Assembly: GCA_018821785.1 (NCBI GenBank)
Contig: JAHJLI010000084.1
Span: 1 to 64,000, forward strand
Reading direction: 5' to 3'
Length of the DNA: 64,000 nt
Source of the DNA: Pseudomonadota bacterium
Lineage (GTDB): Bacteria; Desulfobacterota; Desulfobulbia; Desulfobulbales; Desulfocapsaceae
Under the pieces are notes generated by a model. That model had not been told where the DNA came from. It made no database searches and saw only the letters and a list, made by a program, of their open reading frames with translations. Made by a program: the position numbers and the translations under genes. Positions within the stretch are counted from its first letter, which is position 1. Each line of letters opens with the position of its first letter. Positions 33,618-42,153 of this stretch are shown here, one piece after another.

Positions 33618-34730
33618 ATGAACGTTGGTATTCTGAAAGAAATCAAAGTCGCTGAGAACAGGGTGGCAATGACTCCGGCGGGGGTTGAAACCATGAAGGC
33701 GCATGGCCACAGCGTGATGGTTGAGAAGTCGGCGGGTGAAGGCAGCGGATTTGCCGATGCTGCTTACGTCCAGGCAGGAGCGGAGCTTATTGAAAATCCG
33801 GCTGAAATTTACGCTCGATCAGAGATGGTCATGCATGTCAAGGAACCCCAGCCATCCGAATACGATCTGGTTCGGGAAGGGCAGATTGTCTTCACCTATT
33901 TTCATTTTGCTCCGAACGAGCAACTCACCCGTGCATTTGTTGCCAATAAATCCATCGCCATTGCCTATGAAACCGTAGAGGGTCCGAGAGGAGATCTGCC
34001 CCTTCTCACGCCGATGAGTGAGGTCGCCGGGAGAATGTCGATGCAGGAAGCAGCCAAATATCTTGAACGATCTTACAATGGACGGGGTGTTCTGCTTGGT
34101 GGAGTGACGGGGGTTGCCCCGGCAACAGTCGTGGTCGTCGGCGGTGGCGTTGTCGGCACCAATGCCGCCCAGATGGCCTGCGGTCTTGGTGCCAAGGTAT
34201 ACCTGCTGGACATGAACCTGGACAGGCTTCGCTATCTTTCAGAAATAATGCCGAAGAATTGTTTTCCGATGATGAGCAGTCGAACCCTTCTTCGGGAACT
34301 CGTAATGGAGGCCGACGTGGTGATCGGCGCTGTTTTGGTTGCCGGCACCAAGGCACCACGCCTGGTCACCCGCGAGATGCTGAAAACAATGAAAAAAGGT
34401 GCAGTCATCGTTGACGTGGCGATCGACCAGGGTGGCTGTTTCGAAACATCAAAACCAACCACTCATACTGAACCGACCTATGAAGTTGACGGCATCATTC
34501 ACTATTGTGTCGCCAATATGCCTGGCGCCGTTCCGGTAACGTCAACAATGGCCCTGACTAACGCCACCCTTCCGTACGCCGTTCAACTCGCCAACCACGG
34601 TTGGAAAAATGCTGCCCGGCACAACCACGGGGTCAAAACAGGCCTGAATATGGTGCATGGAAGTGTTACCTACAAGGGAGTCGCCGATGCCTTTAACCTC
34701 GACTACACCCCGGTTGAGACGGTGCTGTAA
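33618..34730 (+). CDS. ald: Alanine dehydrogenase
   Basis: NAD-dependent oxidative deamination of L-alanine to pyruvate and ammonia. The 370-residue protein (normal length) has MNVGILKEIKVAENRVAMTP, the catalytic region VMHVKEPQPSEY with Lys and the His in TYFHFAPN, the Rossmann motif VVGGGVVGTNAA and the signature HYCVANMPGAVPVTST. GGGAGG precedes the ATG at 33618; the frame from 33543 lacks a ribosome-binding site. The following alanine symporter gene makes an alanine uptake and deamination unit. Confidence 0.97.
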   Translation: MNVGILKEIKVAENRVAMTPAGVETMKAHGHSVMVEKSAGEGSGFADAAYVQAGAELIENPAEIYARSEMVMHVKEPQPSEYDLVREGQIVFTYFHFAPNEQLTRAFVANKSIAIAYETVEGPRGDLPLLTPMSEVAGRMSMQEAAKYLERSYNGRGVLLGGVTGVAPATVVVVGGGVVGTNAAQMACGLGAKVYLLDMNLDRLRYLSEIMPKNCFPMMSSRTLLRELVMEADVVIGAVLVAGTKAPRLVTREMLKTMKKGAVIVDVAIDQGGCFETSKPTTHTEPTYEVDGIIHYCVANMPGAVPVTSTMALTNATLPYAVQLANHGWKNAARHNHGVKTGLNMVHGSVTYKGVADAFNLDYTPVETVL

Positions 34731-34845
34731 GTGAAGAGCTATTTTTTCTCTTGAAGAAGAAATTTATATCATTATTACGATGAAACTCCAGCAGAAAGGT
34801 CAGTCCCGCTCACTGAAGTTTCGCTCAAAAAAATAAGAGGTTTTT

Positions 34846-36441
34846 ATGGATTTACTCAGCATTTCAACGGCCACGGACGACTTCTTCTGGAGTCAGGTCA
34901 TGATTTACGGATGTCTTCTGGCCGGAGTGTATTTCTCAGTCCTCATGAAGTTCCCACAACTTCGTCTGGTCAAGGACATGGTTAAGCAGCTTTTCAGCGG
35001 CAGATCATCCGCCTCGGGCGTATCTTCCTTCCAGGGCTTTGCCATGGCGCTGGGCGGCAGAGTTGGAACCGGAAACATTACCGGCGTGGCTTCGGCAATA
35101 TTCTTCGGTGGTCCCGGTGCGGTTTTCTGGATGTGGGCGATCGCCTTCGTGGGGGCCGGTTCCGCGTATATTGAATCAGCTTTGTCACAGGTGTGGAAAG
35201 AAGAGGTTCACGGTGAATATCGTGGCGGCCCGGCTTACTACATGGAGAAAGGGCTGAAAAGTCGCCCCCTTGGCATCGCCTTCGCGATCCTCACCGTCTT
35301 TGGCTGCGGGCTAGCCCTACCCGGCATCCAGACCAATGCCTTTGCGCAGGCCGGCAGCCTTTCCCTTGGGATGGCTCCCTGGGTATCTGGTCTGATATAT
35401 ACGGTCCTTACCGGCTATGTCGTTTTCGGTGGCGGCAGGCGAATTGCCAAATCAGCTGAGATGATTGTTCCGTTCATGGCAGTCGCCTACATCCTGGTTG
35501 CCATGGTGGTAATGTTTGCAAACATCGACAAAATCGCCGGAGTCTTCCATTTGATCTTCAGCTGTGCATTCAATATGAACGCTGCCTATGGTGCCGTTTT
35601 TGGGTTGGCGATCCAATGGGGCGTCAAGCGAGGCGTCTTTTCCAACGAAGCCGGTCAAGGCACAGGTGCTCAGGCTTCCGGCGCAGCAGAAGTCTCCCAT
35701 CCGGCCAAACAAGGGCTGGTGCAGGCCTTTTCCGTCTATGTCGACACCCTTTTTGTCTGTACGGCAACAGCCGTCATGATTCTGGCAACCAATACCTTCA
35801 ATATGGCTGACCCGGCAAACAAGGGTGGCTTCCTCGTGCAAATGCTGCCAGGCGTAGAAAAATCCAACTTCACACAACTTGCTGTCGATTCGGTATTGCC
35901 GGGCTATGGTGGCGCATTCGTGGCCGTTGCCCTGTTCTTCTTCACCTTTACAACCGTACTGGCCTACGCCTTCTACACGGATTCAAGCATTGCCTACCTG
36001 TTCAAGAAAAACGCCAGCGGGTCCGGCTACAAATACGGTATGCTTCTTTCCCGGTTGGGCATTGTGGCAATGACGTTCATCGGTGCGGTCAGCCAGGTCG
36101 ATGTTGTCTGGAACTTTGGTTCCGCTGCAGTGGGTGCTATGGCCTGGTTTAATATCATTGTCATCGTACTCCTCACCAAACCGGGTCTCGCGACCTTGAG
36201 AGATTTCGAGGCGCAGAAAAAATTGGGGCTTGACCCGGTTTTCATTCCTTCACGTTGCGGTATCAAAGGCGCTGAAATCTGGGAAGAGATCGCTGCCAGA
36301 AACTATCCCGAACAGCTGGCAGCGTTGAAAGAAAAAACAGGTGATTCTCTTGATGCTGAGGAGGCTGAAATCTGGGAAGGGGAAGGTGGCAAGAAGTCTC
36401 CTGAACACATGGTGGTTAAGGTAAAAACCGACGGACAGTAA
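34846..36441 (+). CDS. Alanine/glycine:cation symporter (AGCS family)
   Basis: Sodium- or proton-coupled amino-acid carrier of 531 residues with about ten membrane helices. AGCS signatures: SSFQGFAMALGGRVGTGNITGVASAIFFGGPGAVFWMW region, PAYYMEKGL, and GVKRGVFSNEAGQGTGAQASGAA. A hydrophilic C-terminal extension of about 80 residues is longer than usual. It follows alanine dehydrogenase by 115 bases, so alanine is the likely substrate. Confidence 0.93.
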   Translation: MDLLSISTATDDFFWSQVMIYGCLLAGVYFSVLMKFPQLRLVKDMVKQLFSGRSSASGVSSFQGFAMALGGRVGTGNITGVASAIFFGGPGAVFWMWAIAFVGAGSAYIESALSQVWKEEVHGEYRGGPAYYMEKGLKSRPLGIAFAILTVFGCGLALPGIQTNAFAQAGSLSLGMAPWVSGLIYTVLTGYVVFGGGRRIAKSAEMIVPFMAVAYILVAMVVMFANIDKIAGVFHLIFSCAFNMNAAYGAVFGLAIQWGVKRGVFSNEAGQGTGAQASGAAEVSHPAKQGLVQAFSVYVDTLFVCTATAVMILATNTFNMADPANKGGFLVQMLPGVEKSNFTQLAVDSVLPGYGGAFVAVALFFFTFTTVLAYAFYTDSSIAYLFKKNASGSGYKYGMLLSRLGIVAMTFIGAVSQVDVVWNFGSAAVGAMAWFNIIVIVLLTKPGLATLRDFEAQKKLGLDPVFIPSRCGIKGAEIWEEIAARNYPEQLAALKEKTGDSLDAEEAEIWEGEGGKKSPEHMVVKVKTDGQ

Positions 36442-36456
36442 TTCGAACGAGAAGGA

Positions 36457-36489
36457 AAATGGGCTCTCCGGGTAGCTGAGAGCCCATTT
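36457..36489. terminator. Bidirectional terminator hairpin
   Basis: AAATGGGCTCTC (36457-36468) pairs with 36478-36489 around a nine-base loop. A-tract and T-tract flank the stem, suiting termination of both the rightward symporter gene and the leftward OFA transporter gene. Confidence 0.75.
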
Positions 36490-36554
36490 GGGGGGTAACG
36501 ATTATATGGAAAAATATTTTCTATATTTTTCCATACACTTCAGATAGATAGCAC

Positions 36555-37880
36555 CTATGCTTTTGCAGCAACAAGCGCTCGCACTTTTTCTTTCTGCCCT
36601 GCCAGGACATGGGAGTCATCGGGTCTCTTAAGTAAGAGTGCCAGTACAACAGAAACCATCAACAATGAACCGGAAACATAGAAGGCCATATCGAGGCTTC
36701 CGGTTTTGTCCTGAATAACACCACCAAGTTTAGGCATAAAGGCACCAATACCCCAGCCAAAGAAAACCAATCCGTAGTTCAAACCAAGATTTTTGGGTCC
36801 GAAGAAATCGGCCACGAAGGAAGGCATCAGAGAAAGAAGACCACCATATTGCCAGTAACCAATACCAACAGCTATAAAAAGTAAGATGACGTTCTTGGAC
36901 TCGATAATCAAAGGCATACACATAATACATACAGCAGAAAGACTGCAGTTAAATGCATAGGCTTTCATTCTGCCCCACTTGTCTGAATAGACGCCTGTTC
37001 CAGGTCTTCCAGAAGCATTTATTAGGCCGCCATAGGCCGCCAAAATCCATGCATTTGCTGCAAAAAAAGGAATGGTAGCACCGACGGTGCCAAGAAGTCC
37101 GGCGGCATTACTGATAATCAGAAGACCAGATTGAGTTGCAAAGATGAACATAAGCATAAGTACCCAAAACTGCCAGGTCTTAACAATTTGCGACCCTTCC
37201 CAGTTGACAGCCGTGGCACTATCACCTCTACTGGCAGTAGCTTTTTCAGGTGGTGTATAATTTACAGGTGGGGTGAGAAGCATCTGGCCTGCAACAATAA
37301 CGACTAAGGCAAAGAAGACACCCAGTGCAATAAAACTACCGGTTATGCCGTACTGATTAATAAGGTACTTTGCAAGAGGAGCAATATAGATTGCAGCACC
37401 GCCATATCCCATAACAACAAGGCCTGCAATAACACCACGTTTCTGAGGAGCAAACCATTTAAGTGCAGCCGGTGTTGGGGAAGCATAACCAATGCCCATA
37501 CCCATACCACCGAGAATACCAAAACCAACAATCAGCCCGGTATAACTCTTCATAAGCCCGGCAACAATACATCCTGCGGCAACCAAGAGTCCACCGATTG
37601 TAGCACCTGCTTTCGGGCCGAGTTTATCCTGGATTTTACCACCAGGAATCATCAAAAGAGTAAAAACAATAATACAGACAGAGAAAGGTGTGGCAGCTTC
37701 TGAGTTGGTCAGATAGGTCCAGCCTGCATTAATACCGTCCATTGTTTGTCCGGCAAGTTCCTTATTTACCAAGGACTTACTCCAAACACTCCAGGCATAT
37801 AATATACCTAGGCAAAGATTAATTGCTGTGCCTGCAAATACGGTGATCCAGGCTTGTACGGGAACTTTACGATCGTTCAT
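36555..37880 (-). CDS. OFA family MFS transporter
   Basis: Major facilitator of the oxalate/formate antiporter family, 441 residues with 12 predicted helices. Signatures: AWITVFAGTAINLCLGILYAWSV, a GGKIQDKLGPKAGA loop, and GFGILGGMGMGIGYASPTPAALKWF. OFA members carry oxalate, formate, lactate or other small carboxylates; the substrate here is unknown but the next genes encode CoA-transferase subunits, so a carboxylate activated with CoA is plausible. ATG at 37880 has AGGAGG ten bases upstream and is preferred over the frame start at 37958. Third-base A/T is richer than in its neighbours. Confidence 0.88.
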   Translation of the reverse strand: MNDRKVPVQAWITVFAGTAINLCLGILYAWSVWSKSLVNKELAGQTMDGINAGWTYLTNSEAATPFSVCIIVFTLLMIPGGKIQDKLGPKAGATIGGLLVAAGCIVAGLMKSYTGLIVGFGILGGMGMGIGYASPTPAALKWFAPQKRGVIAGLVVMGYGGAAIYIAPLAKYLINQYGITGSFIALGVFFALVVIVAGQMLLTPPVNYTPPEKATASRGDSATAVNWEGSQIVKTWQFWVLMLMFIFATQSGLLIISNAAGLLGTVGATIPFFAANAWILAAYGGLINASGRPGTGVYSDKWGRMKAYAFNCSLSAVCIMCMPLIIESKNVILLFIAVGIGYWQYGGLLSLMPSFVADFFGPKNLGLNYGLVFFGWGIGAFMPKLGGVIQDKTGSLDMAFYVSGSLLMVSVVLALLLKRPDDSHVLAGQKEKVRALVAAKA

Positions 37881-37917
37881 AACACTACGTCCTCCTTCAG
37901 ATTTACGTGGCCGATAT

Positions 37918-38745
37918 TTATTTGGCAATACGTTTAACAAACACTCCAGTCGGATCAATATCTTCGCGAATCATACGTACTTCTTCTTCCGTTGGTGCCG
38001 GAAATTCTGAAACATTAGGGGAAATGAGCAGTTCGAACCCGGTTGCCGCCTGGATACTCTCAATGGTCTCACCGGGAAAGGTAAACAGGATGCGCATTCT
38101 CTTGGATTTCTCCTCGAAGTCGAAGATCCCCTTGGTAGAGATGAGGCGATACGGTCCCTTGCCCTGCATACCAGCATTATAGCGGGCGTTGGGACTGCCG
38201 TCGAGATGGCCGGGACTGGTAATGTAATTCAGCTTTGCATTGAACTTCTTCTTGTCGTGGGGGACAATGAGAATGGTTCGTTCACAGGAAGCGGCCATAT
38301 CGCTTGCGCCGCCGCTGCCCGGAAGCCTGACTTTCGGTTTCTGGTAGCCAGCGGGAAAGTCACCAATCATGGTGGAATTGAGATTGCCGAACATATCAAC
38401 CTCGGCACCGCCGATGAAGCCAAAATCGGCAAAACCGCGCTGAGTCAATTCAAAGGCTGCGTTCAACCCCTTAACATAGGATGCCCCGGTAAAGGTCTTC
38501 GAGTCACCTACCGAAAGAGGCAGGCCACGCTTAAGAGGAGGCCCGACCGCGCCGGCCTCAAAGACCGGGATCAGGCCGGGGGCATTGGTAAGCTTTGCCA
38601 GAAGGGAAGCGACCATGGGGAGACCGGTTCCGACAAACACTATTTTTTTGTCTTCCAGAACTTTTGCTCCCGCCACGACTATAATTTCCTGGGCGGTGTA
38701 GTCTGTTGAAACTTTCATATTATTGGATACTGCTGAAGCTGTCAT
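37918..38745 (-). CDS. Family I CoA-transferase, beta subunit (glutaconate CoA-transferase B-like)
   Basis: A 275-residue subunit with the glutaconate/3-oxoacid CoA-transferase fold. It carries VFVGTGLPMVASLLAKLT, the candidate catalytic Glu63 in VFEAGAVGP, GGAEVDMFGNLNST and the oxyanion-type LPGSGGASDMA. AAGGAG precedes the ATG. Upstream on the same strand are two alpha-like genes. These enzymes swap CoA between carboxylic acids through a glutamyl-CoA thioester; the acids cannot be named here. Confidence 0.88.
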   Translation of the reverse strand: MTASAVSNNMKVSTDYTAQEIIVVAGAKVLEDKKIVFVGTGLPMVASLLAKLTNAPGLIPVFEAGAVGPPLKRGLPLSVGDSKTFTGASYVKGLNAAFELTQRGFADFGFIGGAEVDMFGNLNSTMIGDFPAGYQKPKVRLPGSGGASDMAASCERTILIVPHDKKKFNAKLNYITSPGHLDGSPNARYNAGMQGKGPYRLISTKGIFDFEEKSKRMRILFTFPGETIESIQAATGFELLISPNVSEFPAPTEEEVRMIREDIDPTGVFVKRIAK

Positions 38746-38796
38746 GACGACTCCTTATAGGTGGGTTCCAGTGTGGAGGAAAGAATGAATCCTTGG

Positions 38797-39813
38797 TCAG
38801 GCCAGTCGCTCGCAGTTGTAGGACTCCGCGGCCTTATCAGCCATCAACTTTTTATTCCCGAATTTCTCGATGTAATCCTCGAAGTCCTCTACACCAAAAA
38901 TATTTTCCTCGTACCAGGCCTTCAATGGATCAAGGGGCCCACCTTTGCAGATTGGCGTAACGAGACTGTGGAACTCACGGATGTGGTCGCCATTATAATA
39001 GTAGTGACGACGACAGGCACCTGGATAGGCGCCAAAAGGCACCTGGATCACCGCATCAACAGCCGGGAATGGGATCATGACATCCTTCGGGTGGCTGGCC
39101 ACCAGTTCATGGCTGACAATCTGCTCGCAGGTGACAATGGTATGGGCTGAAGCCATGGCAATTTCCGGGCAGGTGGCGTCGGTGCCTCGGATGATGCAGT
39201 TACCGAACTTATCGACTGCCTGTACATGGAGGATAGCCACATTGGGATTGCTGGCCGGCAGCAGGGCGATGGGGCGTCCGGTGAAGGGACAATCGATGAC
39301 CTTGGTGCGGCTGGTTTTACAAATATCGCCGCCAAGCGGTCCGCGACTCGGAATGAAAGGCAAACCCATCGCACCGGCCTTAAACCTGGCGGACATGTTG
39401 TAGTTGCTCCAGTCCTCGAACTCGACCATGCCCCGTTCGGCAAGATACCGCCAAACAGGTGATAGCCCGAAAGCCTCATGGGCCCAGTACGCCAGCTCGA
39501 TTCGTTTTATGCTGCAATGATCAGGTCTTATCATCATCGCCCCGGCAAGAATATCCGGCGCCATGCCCGCTGAGTGAAAAGAAAGGGTAATATCTTTGAA
39601 TCCCTGGCGAACCATCTCGTGGGTAATGGCAATTGGCTGACGGATATTGACGAAACCGCCGATGCCGACGTTGTCTCCATCCTTGATGAACCTGGACACC
39701 GCTTCTTTCAGCGTCATCTGCTTGTCTCTCATGGACTTGTCTTTGGTGACAAGTGCTTCCCTTGCCTCGTCGGGTGATAAACCAGTCCAGAACATATTGT
39801 CATTGTTTTCCAA
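38797..39813 (-). CDS. Family I CoA-transferase, alpha subunit (copy 1)
   Basis: A 338-residue GctA-like subunit: KEAVSRFIKDGDNVGIGGFVNIRQPIAITHEMVRQG at the N-terminus, PFTGRPIALLPASNPNVAILHVQAVDKFGNCII in the middle. Pairs with the beta subunit 51 bases downstream. The apparent start is TTG at 39813 with AGAGG upstream; the ATG six codons later is an alternative. Close in sequence to the next gene upstream, so the two alpha genes arose by duplication. Confidence 0.87.
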   Translation of the reverse strand: MENNDNMFWTGLSPDEAREALVTKDKSMRDKQMTLKEAVSRFIKDGDNVGIGGFVNIRQPIAITHEMVRQGFKDITLSFHSAGMAPDILAGAMMIRPDHCSIKRIELAYWAHEAFGLSPVWRYLAERGMVEFEDWSNYNMSARFKAGAMGLPFIPSRGPLGGDICKTSRTKVIDCPFTGRPIALLPASNPNVAILHVQAVDKFGNCIIRGTDATCPEIAMASAHTIVTCEQIVSHELVASHPKDVMIPFPAVDAVIQVPFGAYPGACRRHYYYNGDHIREFHSLVTPICKGGPLDPLKAWYEENIFGVEDFEDYIEKFGNKKLMADKAAESYNCERLA

Positions 39814-39976
39814 TGTGATTACCTCTCAATGTCTCATGAATATGCGTTAATTCGCGCTAACCCCAAAATATGGGATGAGTGCCATGACCAAATTCGTTAA
39901 TTAAAACGAGAAACGAATTTCCAAGGTGCTGATTATGGATGACATTCTCCTCGAGCTGGAAGAATGCTGGATGGAG

Positions 39977-41041
39977 TCAACCGAGGAATATCGGCTGGGA
40001 CCCATCCTTTCTTATGATTTCCTGCAGGGTCTCGGGAGATTTGAGGCTCAGGAAATCCTCAAAGGTCTCGCAGCCCAAGATATTCCGATCGTAATATTCC
40101 TGGAGTCTGTCCTTGTTGCCGGTCTGACAGAACTCATCGCATATCTTCCAGAAATCGAGAAAGTGAGGCATGTCGAACCAATAGTGACCGCAAGAGGCGC
40201 CAGGAGTTGCGCCGAATGGCTGTTCGATCACCTCGTCAACCAACGGCGATGGAATGTCGGTTAAGTATGGGAAAGTACGGATCTTTTCATTTGGAATAAT
40301 TTGATCGACGGACATGATGGTATGGGTGGCCGCCCCGGCGATCTCCGGACATGTGCATAAGGGCCCGAAGATCCTGGCGTTACCGCCCATGTCCGCTGCC
40401 TGGACATGAATTATGCCGACATCCGGACGGCAGGCAGGAACAACAGGAATGTCGTCGCCGGAAAACGGGCATTTCATCATCGTGCCCCTGTTGATTCCCT
40501 CCATGTCAGTACCGCCTTGGTCGAGAGTCGGGAAGAATGGAACTCCGGTTGCTGCCGCTTTGAAACGGTCGCTCATACCGTGGTGGGTATATCTGTCGAG
40601 ATGGATCATCCCCCTGTCGGCCAGATATCTGGTCAACGGCGCGTTTTCCATGTCCTTGCCGCCCTGCCATCCAAGTGCAATTCGCGCTATGGAGAAATGG
40701 TCGGGATCGAGGATCATGGCGCCGGCCAGCAGATCAGAACAGATCGAGCTGGACTGGAACGACAGGGTCAGATTTTTGGCACCATGTCGAATTATTTCAT
40801 GAATGATCGCCACCGGGAGCCGGATATTGACAAACCCGCCGATACCAAGATGAATGCCGTCCTTGAGGTGGCTGGCCACCGCTTCCTTCATCGTGGTGAG
40901 CTTGTCTTCTAAGCCGTTTTTCTTGTCTCCTGCCGGTTTTCGGGCTTCACTGGGAGGCTGTGGCCAGTATGCAAACGGCGTACTTTTCGTCTGTTCCTGC
41001 GGCAGTGAAGTACTATCTGGAATGGAAGGCTGTGATGACAT
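39977..41041 (-). CDS. Family I CoA-transferase, alpha subunit (copy 2)
   Basis: A 354-residue paralogue of the neighbouring alpha subunit with KEAVASHLKDGIHLGIGGFVNIRLPVAIIHEIIRHG and PFSGDDIPVVPACRPDVGIIHVQAADMGGNARI. It has a Pro/Ser/Gln-rich N-terminal extension of about 50 residues absent from copy 1. No second beta gene is present, so either both alpha subunits share one beta subunit or alpha-alpha-beta assemblies form. GAGG precedes the ATG. First gene of the leftward run ending with the OFA transporter. Confidence 0.85.
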   Translation of the reverse strand: MSSQPSIPDSTSLPQEQTKSTPFAYWPQPPSEARKPAGDKKNGLEDKLTTMKEAVASHLKDGIHLGIGGFVNIRLPVAIIHEIIRHGAKNLTLSFQSSSICSDLLAGAMILDPDHFSIARIALGWQGGKDMENAPLTRYLADRGMIHLDRYTHHGMSDRFKAAATGVPFFPTLDQGGTDMEGINRGTMMKCPFSGDDIPVVPACRPDVGIIHVQAADMGGNARIFGPLCTCPEIAGAATHTIMSVDQIIPNEKIRTFPYLTDIPSPLVDEVIEQPFGATPGASCGHYWFDMPHFLDFWKICDEFCQTGNKDRLQEYYDRNILGCETFEDFLSLKSPETLQEIIRKDGSQPIFLG

Positions 41042-41481
41042 CTCTTCAACCTCGGTTTTAGCTTCAGAGGGACTTGATCTATGAGCAAACTCGAATTCCG
41101 TTGATTATTTCCGGACAACCTATGAAATACAGGTAATCACGGATGCCGGTTACTAGCCGCGACATACCGACTTCCGTGATCACCTGAACTTCCTGAAAGA
41201 CCGAGGGAAACTCAAATGCAACTGTGTCTTATCAGAATGAGATGGATTATAGATGAGAAGCCCAGATGCGTAAATCGGTGCAGGCCTCATTTTGTCGTGC
41301 GTTTCAGCGGTCATGCGTGTAGGTGCGGAACCTACAAATGGAGGACGGGGGGGGAGTTTTAAAAAAAGGCTTGGCGGTTACTGCTATGTTGTGGACGCCC
41401 CTCGGTAGTGTCCTAGCCATGTTAGTATTTGGCAGCGACCCAGAAAAATTTGCTTACCAGCTGGTTTGTGTCTATTTGTCA
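41042..41481. other. Intergenic control region with a long inverted repeat
   Basis: About 440 bases between the CoA-transferase run and the response regulator gene (both leftward). The only clear structure is an inverted repeat, CAGGTAATCACGGA at 41130-41143 with TCCGTGATCACCTG at 41173-41186 (13 of 14 paired, 29-base spacer). Long frames across it are antisense to the regulator gene and have no start signals. Confidence 0.5.
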
Positions 41482-42153
41482 TTAATCCTCCTTTTTCTGT
41501 TCAATCAGGCGCACCGCCTGATGGATCAGTTCGAAGGCATTCTGCAGGCCGAGTTTTTCCTTAATGCGCTCTCGATAGGTGCCGATGGTTTTCATACTGA
41601 GGTTGAGTCTCGCGGCAATCTGCTTGGTGGTAAGTCCCTTGCCGATTGCCTCGAAGACCTCAAGTTCCCGGTCGGTCAGTTTTTCAATCGGAGTTGTGGT
41701 CGGGTCAGGCTGGTGGCCAAAACGGCTGAGAATGGTGCGCATCAAGTTCTTGCCCACATAGATCTCACCTCCGAGGACACAGCGGATAGCCTGGACGATG
41801 GATGTCGAGGTCTCCTGTTTCATGATATAACCACGGGCGCCGGCGGCAAGAGCCCGCTCCGCATACAGTGATTCCTCATGCATGGACAGGACCAGAACCG
41901 GAAGTGACTTCTCATGGCTATTAAGGTCGCGGACCAGCTCAATACCGTTGCGCCCTTTCAGTGTGATGTCGACGATCACCATATCGGGCCTGAGTTTTTC
42001 GATTTGTTGCCAGGCCTCATTGACATCGCTGGCTTCACCGCAAACCTGCAGATCGACCTCCTGATTGATTAACTCTTTCAGACCGACAATAAAGACCGGG
42101 TGATCTTCAACGAGTAGAATCCGGGTGGCTGCGGAAGCATTTTTTTCAGCCAT
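41482..42153 (-). CDS. NarL/FixJ-type response regulator, copy 1
   Basis: Two-component regulator of 223 residues. The receiver domain has acidic pair ED, phospho-acceptor Asp62 in MVIVDITLKG, Ser/Thr and Lys positions in SMHEE and IMKQE; a LuxR-type HTH follows (LTDRELEVFEAIGKGLTTKQIAARLNLSMKTIGTYRERIKEKLGL). It starts inside the last eight bases of the upstream sensor kinase gene, showing coupling. Downstream on the same strand lies the CoA-transferase/OFA run, a plausible target. Confidence 0.94.
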   Translation of the reverse strand: MAEKNASAATRILLVEDHPVFIVGLKELINQEVDLQVCGEASDVNEAWQQIEKLRPDMVIVDITLKGRNGIELVRDLNSHEKSLPVLVLSMHEESLYAERALAAGARGYIMKQETSTSIVQAIRCVLGGEIYVGKNLMRTILSRFGHQPDPTTTPIEKLTDRELEVFEAIGKGLTTKQIAARLNLSMKTIGTYRERIKEKLGLQNAFELIHQAVRLIEQKKED

